From a virus, in the IMG/VR virus record IMGVR_UViG_3300042866_001888, positions 1-45,423 of that record: DNA of 45,423 nt, one strand, 5' to 3'. Below, piece by piece: positions 22,524-29,019 of this stretch. The notes under the pieces are model-generated. The model had not been told where the DNA came from, searched no databases, and saw only the letters and a list, made by a program, of their open reading frames with translations. Within the stretch, counting starts at the first letter, position 1, and the number at the start of each line of letters is the position of its first letter. The translations under genes and the position numbers were made by a program.

Positions 22524-23510
22524 ATGAGTGTGCTAGGCTTCCTCAAAAACATGACACTTCTGGCCCGTAAGGTTCCGGGCTATCATTCACTGTGGACTCA
22601 ACCCATGGCCAAGGTTGAGATGCAGGACTACGAGCTTATCTCGCTTATAGCGAGCGTTCTCTACTACAAATCGCACTCAGGTCCGATGTACCTCGTAGCT
22701 GATAGACGAGGCATTGAGTACCTGAACTCTCTTCGCCTCACTGCCTTGTATGACAAAGTGGTTGAGATGAAGGTGGACACCTCCATCAACCCAAAAGTTT
22801 TCTGGGCCGCTGGCAAGATATTCGCCCACGCTCAGATGCCATGCCCATCTGTGTCAGTGGACATGGACGCAATTGTGTGGAAGCCAGTCTACAAGACTTT
22901 GGATGCTTCAGCTGCAGTGGCACTACACCCTGAACCGTCTGATTGGACACCCTACACAAACAAGTGGCCTTCAATCATGGGTCCCTGGTCTGATATAGAC
23001 ACCAATCAGGTTAGTCCAGTCAACACAGGAATTCTGGCTTTCTTGAATGATAAGTTCAAGGAGGATTACACTCAAGCATGCTTCAGTTTCATGCGTGATT
23101 TTTCTAATTCAAAGCTTTCTAGCCAGAAAGTGGATTGGACTCACAGCCCAAGCTACATCGATGAGATGGTGTTTGCTGAGCAGATGATTCTGGCCTTGAT
23201 GGCCAAGAAAACTGGCAAGAAGATAAAGACTGTCACGTCTTACGATCGATTCTCAGACCACATGGCTGAGAACTCCATGGTAACCCACCTCTGGAATTCG
23301 AAGAGAGGGTACAGAGACCATTCAAGAGCTAGAGATGCATTCATTCATGACATGATTGACATGCTTCTTCACGATTTTCCTGACTCGAGAAAATTCATTG
23401 CCAGCTCTGGTGTGGCCACCATGGCCGTGAGAGACTCCAATACTGGAGTTGTTCGCTATTCCAAGCAGGGGGAATGGGTTCTTCCAGGTGAGGAAATCGA
23501 ACATTTGTGA
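22524..23510 (+). CDS. Putative GT-A type glycosyltransferase
   Basis: 328 residues. 'SVSVDMDAIVWKPV' has the DxD metal site (DMD) at the end of a strand, and 'VNTGILAFLN' is the conserved acceptor loop that follows in GT-A enzymes. 'YLVADRRGIEYL' in the first third fits the nucleotide-binding half. The overall pattern resembles DUF6734-type glycosyltransferases. Its acceptor might be a glycan or, given the neighbouring genes, modified DNA. The stop overlaps the next gene by four bases. Confidence 0.7.
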   Translation: MSVLGFLKNMTLLARKVPGYHSLWTQPMAKVEMQDYELISLIASVLYYKSHSGPMYLVADRRGIEYLNSLRLTALYDKVVEMKVDTSINPKVFWAAGKIFAHAQMPCPSVSVDMDAIVWKPVYKTLDASAAVALHPEPSDWTPYTNKWPSIMGPWSDIDTNQVSPVNTGILAFLNDKFKEDYTQACFSFMRDFSNSKLSSQKVDWTHSPSYIDEMVFAEQMILALMAKKTGKKIKTVTSYDRFSDHMAENSMVTHLWNSKRGYRDHSRARDAFIHDMIDMLLHDFPDSRKFIASSGVATMAVRDSNTGVVRYSKQGEWVLPGEEIEHL

Positions 23511-24451
23511 AAGGCATAATCCTTCTTGGTGGTTTTGACGACCATCAGAGGTCAAAACTAGCTGAAGCCTTCAAAGAGGCTGGCGCGACAGTGATTCGTG
23601 CTCATGGACGAAAGTCCATGTACAGCAAACCTTTCGTACACTTCACCGCAGCCCTGAGGTTAGCCTCACGCTTAAGCAAGACCAAGCTGGTGGTAGTAAC
23701 CTCCAGTTGGGTCGACATTCTCAGTAGAGTTCTGGGCGCTTCTAGCATCATGGAGATGGGTACTTCCAAGCACAAGTACCAAACCAAGATGCTTAACTCT
23801 TGGATCGTGACCAGCCGAATCTTGGATCGAGTGGCCCTGAGGTATGGTGCGTTGTATTTCTTGACACAAGGAGCCACCGAACTTTCTGACGCTGCATTCA
23901 GAGGTTTTTCAAAAAGACCTGGCGTCTTGACCTGGGATCGAAATATCGCCAGCGTTGAGGACATTATCCTCACTCTCTCCATCAATCGTTGCGTCCAGCC
24001 CGACGGTCTGGACTCTATGAACCTCAATGGCAATATCGCGGACGCTGACTACTTACTCGTCGGCGACCAGATAAATCCGAAATTTAGTCATTTCAACCAC
24101 TGGCCTTTCCATGATGATAGTGCCTCGGCTTTTTTCATCACCTCGATCTTGCAAGAATTGGGTGTGCCTGAGGAGAAAATCGCCTGGTCAAACGCAAACC
24201 ACGAGAAAGATTCGTCAGTCATCAAAAAATTCCTGGGACGCAGAAACGCCCAAGTCATTGCCCTTGGAAGGGAAGCCACCAAGGGATTGCAATCCCTTGG
24301 CATAACTCCAGAGTTCTCTATACCGCACCCTTCCTGGGCCAAGAGATTTAATAAACGCGATGAGTATCTCCAATCATTATCGGCAATTTTCCAGAAAGAC
24401 AATTCATTCCGCATACAGCTATCTCCTAAAGAGTGTACTCTATCACCCTGA
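23507..24451 (+). CDS. Two-part protein with C-terminal uracil-DNA-glycosylase-like domain
   Basis: 314 residues from GTG 23507. The first ~165 residues begin with 'GIILLGGFDDHQRSKLAEAF', which looks like a nucleotide-binding fold but lacks a proper Walker A. From about residue 180 the protein resembles the UDG superfamily: 'DYLLVGDQINPK', 'VIALGREATKGLQSLG' and 'IPHPSWAKRF'. The usual catalytic 'GEAPG' is replaced by GDQIN, so base excision is doubtful. Overlaps with a glycosyltransferase upstream and a thymidylate-synthase-family gene downstream (92 bases) suggest nucleotide or base chemistry. Confidence 0.6.
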   Translation: MKGIILLGGFDDHQRSKLAEAFKEAGATVIRAHGRKSMYSKPFVHFTAALRLASRLSKTKLVVVTSSWVDILSRVLGASSIMEMGTSKHKYQTKMLNSWIVTSRILDRVALRYGALYFLTQGATELSDAAFRGFSKRPGVLTWDRNIASVEDIILTLSINRCVQPDGLDSMNLNGNIADADYLLVGDQINPKFSHFNHWPFHDDSASAFFITSILQELGVPEEKIAWSNANHEKDSSVIKKFLGRRNAQVIALGREATKGLQSLGITPEFSIPHPSWAKRFNKRDEYLQSLSAIFQKDNSFRIQLSPKECTLSP

Positions 24452-25154
24452 GTACAAAGTTGCCACGAGAGGCAAGACGGTCTATGAGATCACTGACGTC
24501 TCATTCCGTGTGGACCATCCCATCTCAGAGTCGATCATCACCTCAGACCCTGAGAGAAACAAGGTCTTGGCTGACTACTTCTCAAAGGAGAAAGTTGTCT
24601 ATGACTCGATGACGAATGACGCCAAAGAGTTTGGCAAAGCCAGCAAGTTCTGGCTTAACCTGGCCAATCCAGATGGAACAGTCAACTCAGCCTATGGCCA
24701 CTTGATCTGGCAGGTTCCTTCACTTGGTCACCCAGAATTTGAGACAGAGGTAACGGGCAGTGCGACCTTGAGAAGCCCATGGGAGTGGGTGATTCACTCA
24801 CTCAAGAAAGACATCAACAGTCGCCAAGCTGTGATGCCATTCGCCATGCCTCACCACTACTGGGACGGCAACAAAGACCAAGTCTGCACTCTTCACGGCG
24901 TATTTCAAATTCGCAACAACCAGCTGAATCTCAGCATGGTGATGCGATCCAATGATCTTGTTCGTGGTCTGGCATATGACATGCCATGGTTTGTCCACAT
25001 TCAAGACAGAATGGTCGAGGCTCTGAAGCCTGTCTACCCATCACTGACTAAAGGCCACTACACGCACACAGCTCACAGTGCCCACATCTATGAAGATGAC
25101 GTGGAAAAGGTGCTGCGCATGCTTGGCACTTCGTCAGCAGCTGACCAAGAGTAA
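24360..25154 (+). CDS. Thymidylate-synthase-family enzyme, possibly a dCMP hydroxymethylase
   Basis: 264 residues. 'SRQAVMPF' gives the phosphate-binding Arg145, 'KDQVCTLHGVFQIR' gives catalytic Cys166, and 'MRSNDLVRGLAYDMPWF' is the pyrimidine-binding block. In E. coli thymidylate synthase this block ends in Asn177; here Asp197 takes that place, the change seen in T4-type deoxycytidylate hydroxymethylases. The enzyme therefore may make 5-hydroxymethyl-dCMP rather than dTMP. ATG 24360 is inside the previous gene; no later in-frame start would keep the conserved N-terminal helix. A palindromic terminator or parS-like site follows. Confidence 0.85.
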   Translation: MSISNHYRQFSRKTIHSAYSYLLKSVLYHPEYKVATRGKTVYEITDVSFRVDHPISESIITSDPERNKVLADYFSKEKVVYDSMTNDAKEFGKASKFWLNLANPDGTVNSAYGHLIWQVPSLGHPEFETEVTGSATLRSPWEWVIHSLKKDINSRQAVMPFAMPHHYWDGNKDQVCTLHGVFQIRNNQLNLSMVMRSNDLVRGLAYDMPWFVHIQDRMVEALKPVYPSLTKGHYTHTAHSAHIYEDDVEKVLRMLGTSSAADQE

Positions 25155-25156
25155 GG

Positions 25157-25183
25157 TGTTCCACGTGGAACATCGATTTTTTC
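25157..25183 (+). terminator. Terminator-like perfect palindrome, also parS-like
   Basis: TGTTCCACGTGGAACA at 25157-25172 is a perfect 16-base palindrome followed after four bases by a T run (25177-25182), the form of a rho-independent terminator. It also differs from the bacterial parS consensus TGTTTCACGTGAAACA only by one symmetric pair of changes. Confidence 0.65.
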
Positions 25184-25201
25184 AATGCCAGGCGCATTGA
25201 A
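25181..25201 (+). repeat. Small inverted repeat
   Basis: TTCAATGC and GCATTGAA (8-bp stem) around CAGGC. Its left half resembles the TCAATGCAGAGCGC block of the repeats at 4371 and 4570. Confidence 0.5.
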
Positions 25202-25219
25202 AATAATTTTCAAAAATTG

Positions 25220-25247
25220 TTTACAAACTCCTCGCACGGAGTATACT
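25220..25247 (+). promoter_or_regulatory. Sigma70-like phage promoter for amidoligase 1
   Basis: TTTACA 25220-25225, 16-base spacer, TATACT 25242-25247, then seven bases to ATG 25255. Predicted leaderless mRNA. Confidence 0.83.
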
Positions 25248-25254
25248 CCTCCCC

Positions 25255-26226
25255 ATGCAAACGCTGCTCCGCAAGATTGGTTTCGAAGTTGAGTTTACCT
25301 GCCCAGTCAATCCTCTTCGTGAGATTGAACGTGTGCTTCGACGTATGAACTGGGAAGTCGTGCATGCTGGCCACTATCGCCACAGCACTGGATCCCACTG
25401 GGACCTTAAACTTGACAGTTCATGTGGATTTGAGATTGCCTCACCTGTCATTGAGTCCTACGAAGGTCTGGTGAAAGCTGTTAAGATTGTTGACATCATC
25501 AAGCGTGCTGGTGGCAGTGTCAACAACAAGTGTGGTCTTCATGTCCATGTTGACATGAATGGCGTCACCCCTGAGAAGTTTGAACGTGTCATGCGTTTCA
25601 TGTCCAGGTACGAAAACGCTTTCTTTCTGTTGGCTGATGAGTGCCGCCAGAACAACCAGTACTGTAAGAAACTTGATGGCCAAGCCAAGGCCATCCAAAC
25701 GGATCCTGCAAATTTCCGTAGAGCTTGGAACTACAAGCACTATTGGCTCAATGGCACTCACTTGGCAGGCCAAGGCACATTGGAGTTTCGCCTTATGGCA
25801 TCTCACCTGGAATCTGAGTACCTCGTGGGTTGGGTGCTCTTCCTCCTCCATGCAGTTGACTACCTTCTCAATGGCAAGCACGTCAGCTGGGGCCAAGCCA
25901 AGTGCGCTAGTGACAGGGATTTGCTTCAGACCATGCTCGGCCAAGCTGGTTTCTATGGGCCGTTCAATCAGAGGGACAAGCCCACTATTGTGGCTGCACG
26001 TAAGTGGGCCCTGTCAACCTACACAGCCAAAATTGGTCAGTCTGACCGTAGAATCAAGGCCCCAAGTATCCAGCAACTTGAAGCCCTAGCTGAGCAACCT
26101 GTGGCCCAGGCCATTTCACTGGATGAGGCTTTTGGCCCTGCTCCAGCTGCGGATGCAGGGTCACTCTTTCCTCAACCCACTCCTCGTCCTCGAGTCCGTC
26201 GTCCACGGGTCCACACCCTTCGCTAA
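25255..26226 (+). CDS. Amidoligase family enzyme (COOH-NH2 ligase), amidoligase 1
   Basis: 323 residues. IGFEVEF (8-14) holds the first metal-binding Glu pair, 'DLKLDSSCGFEIASPVI' (50-66) the second, CGLHVHVD is at 93-100, 'RQNNQYC' at 131-137, and 'LNGTHLAGQGTLEFRL' (165-180) carries the conserved Asn, Glu and Arg. This is the full signature of the glutamine-synthetase-like amidoligase_2 family, which joins an amine to a carboxyl group using ATP. The last 70 residues are a Pro/Arg-rich tail. Its promoter and those of two more amidoligases and an amidotransferase are of the same kind. Confidence 0.9.
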   Translation: MQTLLRKIGFEVEFTCPVNPLREIERVLRRMNWEVVHAGHYRHSTGSHWDLKLDSSCGFEIASPVIESYEGLVKAVKIVDIIKRAGGSVNNKCGLHVHVDMNGVTPEKFERVMRFMSRYENAFFLLADECRQNNQYCKKLDGQAKAIQTDPANFRRAWNYKHYWLNGTHLAGQGTLEFRLMASHLESEYLVGWVLFLLHAVDYLLNGKHVSWGQAKCASDRDLLQTMLGQAGFYGPFNQRDKPTIVAARKWALSTYTAKIGQSDRRIKAPSIQQLEALAEQPVAQAISLDEAFGPAPAADAGSLFPQPTPRPRVRRPRVHTLR

Positions 26227-27257
26227 ACCACACAGGCCACAAAAGCTTGGAGTCCAAAGAAGGACGCAAGCTTTTTGTATTTCCAACCCTTACTGGTGAT
26301 ATAGCTCTCATTTTCTGGAGTGTCTGAAGCCACAATCATAGCTTCAGAGGCCCACGGAACATTAGGAAGAGTACTCAGGTCGTCTACAAAAGCAAAGTCT
26401 AACAATGGGCCTACATTTTCCAGTATGCCTGGAGTACACGGAAAAATTTTAGCATTCATGTAGTGGCTAACAAATTGGCCAAATGGGCCCTCATTCCATT
26501 TTGTGTGGATCACTCCCACATGATAACCCATCTGATCAATGAGACGAAACACACATAGCAGCGAACCCAGCTCATCCATACGTTTAAGAAAACGTGCCTG
26601 GTATTGACGACTAACTTGGCCCAGTACTAGTTCCTTTCCATGGGCTGTCTCAATGCCATGAGCATGATGGAAATTAGCTGGTTCCAAAAATAGATTCATT
26701 GGTCCAGGTTTTCCTGGAATTGGTGTGTTCCACGTGGATGGTATAGTCTTGAAATCTGGCCACGTGCAGTACACTGCTGCATTCTCGTGGTGTTGATCAG
26801 CTGTGTAGAATGGTCCATTGATTCTTGGAAGCTCCAACCATGGCTTCAAAGCCTGTAATGAAGGCCTGTCCATTAGCATGACTCCACCATTGAAATGAGT
26901 CTTATTATCAAAATTTCCCCACGTTTTTAGCCACAGATTGAATTTGTCGTGGTCTTCCCACGTTATTACTTGGTCCTCCGCAGCATGAAATCCAACAGGG
27001 AATTCATCAAATATGGATGGTGCATCTGGGCTTACAAAAATATCAATGTCCATCATCAGCAACTGGTCCCACCTTGAGTCATTCAATGCCCTTTTTAGGA
27101 TATTAAGACGTTCCCAATTTGGCGGGTCTTCCTGTGTGCTGGTTGTGATACAGATATCAGCCTTGCATTTTACTCCATAAGCCACAATGGACTGTAGCGT
27201 GTGGTGAGAATACTGCAGTGCATCACCCATGGCAATTAAGTGTATCACTCTTTTCAT
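26223..27257 (-). CDS. Putative GT-A glycosyltransferase
   Basis: 344 residues on the minus strand from ATG 27257; the frame is open to TTG 27284, but 'MKRVIHLIAMGD' is a natural GT-A start. 'DQLLMMDIDIFVSPDAP' has the DxD motif at D70-D72 and 'FNGGVMLMDR' the conserved loop that follows. It would transfer a sugar from a nucleotide donor. Its N-terminus resembles the truncated remnant at 3820-3987. It converges on amidoligase 1, overlapping it by four bases, with a hairpin terminator within its 3' end. Confidence 0.72.
   Translation of the reverse strand: MKRVIHLIAMGDALQYSHHTLQSIVAYGVKCKADICITTSTQEDPPNWERLNILKRALNDSRWDQLLMMDIDIFVSPDAPSIFDEFPVGFHAAEDQVITWEDHDKFNLWLKTWGNFDNKTHFNGGVMLMDRPSLQALKPWLELPRINGPFYTADQHHENAAVYCTWPDFKTIPSTWNTPIPGKPGPMNLFLEPANFHHAHGIETAHGKELVLGQVSRQYQARFLKRMDELGSLLCVFRLIDQMGYHVGVIHTKWNEGPFGQFVSHYMNAKIFPCTPGILENVGPLLDFAFVDDLSTLPNVPWASEAMIVASDTPENESYITSKGWKYKKLASFFGLQAFVACVV
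26241..26276 (+). terminator. Terminator after amidoligase 1 (possibly bidirectional)
   Basis: AAAAGCTTG (26241-26249) pairs with CAAGCTTTT (26267-26275) and inner GTCC with GGAC; T run at the end. It lies inside the last codons of the opposing glycosyltransferase gene. Confidence 0.72.
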
Positions 27258-27299
27258 GTCATGAAGAACTGGCAGGTTTCCCAAGAAGGTAGTTAGGGT

Positions 27300-28997
27300 G
27301 TGAATGAGATCATCATTAAGGGCCCACGTTCGTCTAGTGATACGAACCTGTCAGCCATGCGGTTCCATGAGCTGGCTGTACAGTATTGGCTGAACAAGGT
27401 CTTCCAGGTTCAAGATGGCTACCCAGTTCCCGTTATCTTTGCGCCTGTGATGGATGCATTCTCACAGTTTCAAAATCTGTGGAAAGACCCCAACAATCCA
27501 TTCGCCTACCTGTTGGACCTGAAAGACTTTAATGGTCAGCCCCTGTATGAACCATACCCTGCCAACATAAGATACCCCCTGTTGTCAGTTCAGCGCAAGG
27601 ACTGGTCATTCCGCAACTCTCAGAATTACACATTGCATCCGGCCAGAATCTATGGCTGGGCCACTGATGTGGACAACCCCACAAAGAATGACCTGGCCTA
27701 TGTCATACAACGTCAGAGGCCCATGGCTTGGGACTTCAAATATCAGATAGACTTTCTCTGCTTGAGGCCAGACACTCAAGCCTACTTTGTTGAGTGCCTC
27801 ATGGGTGAGTTTTGGCGTTCTGGCGGACCTGAGCCTCAGACATGGATTGATGTTCCATACCCTGAATGGTTTGGCACTCGATATGTCCGTCTACGGCTGG
27901 TGGGCCAACCACAAAACATGACTATGGAGGCTCCACAAGCCAACAGCATAACAGAGTTTCGTACCTCCATAACAGTTGTGGTTGAGGGCTACAAGCTTGA
28001 TGCTGACTACGACCTTGTACCAGCTTTCTGGAAGTTGCGAGTCAACAGCACTGCACCCATGGCTCCACAAGATTTGGCCTGGATATTCGGTGGTACAGCT
28101 TTGGACTTGAGAAGCACCGAGGACAATGAGGTGCTCAACACCAGAAGCCCTCTGCCTCCACCTGGCCCTGTCATTGCTATACCCACTTTCACCACAGCCT
28201 ATGATGACTTCTCCCAGTATGAGAAAGGCTTGGCCAAAAACATGTCGAATGGTGTCTTTCTGAAGGATGAGTGGGTTATCACTCAAACTGATGGATCCAC
28301 CATTCAACCATCAATTGTTGAGATCAGCGGGAGAAAGTCATTGGCACTCTACAACTCCTCCATCGTTCGTAAACTGTCTTTGGGGTCATTCACAAAAGTT
28401 AGGGTAGCCATGCTGTGCACTATTAACTATGCCCAAAATCTTAACTCTGCTGAGCTATTCTTGGGAATGTGTGATAGTTCAGGATTGCCAGTGGGTGAGA
28501 GCCTTGCCACAAAGCTTTTCATGGGCTTTTCATGCACACAGGGTTTGACGTTCAATAACGATTACAACCCACCTATTTTTGTTTCCACCGATTCAGCACA
28601 ACCGTATGCTCTGGTTGGCGTTTGGACGGGTGGAGGTGATACTGAAAATCCCACATCTCAAAAGCCCTGCCTGGCCCCATTGTCGGGAGCATATCGGCGT
28701 TCTGTTGTTGTGGCAGACATCACGGTTGTAAACTCAACAACGTTCCAAATTCAAGCCTGGTTTCTTGACATGGATTTAGCCCGGGTGGACATTACTGATT
28801 CTAAATTTAGCTCGTTGGTGCAACAAGCCGATGCGCTCTCCCTTGACGGAGTTTTGCTTCAAAATGGCGGTTCTGTAAATATCACTAGCGGCACACCCTA
28901 TGGTACGTTGGATGCAATCAACATTTGTTGGAATGACCAGAATCAAGGGTCGTCCTCATTGTTGTTGCACTCCGTCGCCGCTGTAAAACTTCAGTAA
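27300..28997 (+). CDS. Virion-like structural protein
   Basis: 565 residues from GTG 27300, preceded by TAGTTAGGGT. The N-terminal 270 residues are rich in aromatic residues and Pro, with segments such as 'VQYWLNKVFQVQDGYPVPVIFAPVMDAF' that look like neck, tail or baseplate proteins. After a Pro linker (SPLPPPGPVIAIPT) the C-terminal 270 residues are a beta-rich module resembling a lectin- or concanavalin-like carbohydrate-binding fold. A tail or adsorption role fits but no family is recognised. Confidence 0.65.
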   Translation: MNEIIIKGPRSSSDTNLSAMRFHELAVQYWLNKVFQVQDGYPVPVIFAPVMDAFSQFQNLWKDPNNPFAYLLDLKDFNGQPLYEPYPANIRYPLLSVQRKDWSFRNSQNYTLHPARIYGWATDVDNPTKNDLAYVIQRQRPMAWDFKYQIDFLCLRPDTQAYFVECLMGEFWRSGGPEPQTWIDVPYPEWFGTRYVRLRLVGQPQNMTMEAPQANSITEFRTSITVVVEGYKLDADYDLVPAFWKLRVNSTAPMAPQDLAWIFGGTALDLRSTEDNEVLNTRSPLPPPGPVIAIPTFTTAYDDFSQYEKGLAKNMSNGVFLKDEWVITQTDGSTIQPSIVEISGRKSLALYNSSIVRKLSLGSFTKVRVAMLCTINYAQNLNSAELFLGMCDSSGLPVGESLATKLFMGFSCTQGLTFNNDYNPPIFVSTDSAQPYALVGVWTGGGDTENPTSQKPCLAPLSGAYRRSVVVADITVVNSTTFQIQAWFLDMDLARVDITDSKFSSLVQQADALSLDGVLLQNGGSVNITSGTPYGTLDAINICWNDQNQGSSSLLLHSVAAVKLQ

Positions 28998-29019
28998 TCC
29001 CCCGTCAATTCTTTCACCT

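Noticed and set aside
25441-25944. Minus- and plus-strand frames inside amidoligase 1
   Set aside because: The amidoligase motifs in the main frame are decisive; the others are shadows.
26726-26738. Second parS-like site
   Set aside because: Only 13 of 16 bases match and it encodes ordinary residues within the glycosyltransferase gene; chance is likely.
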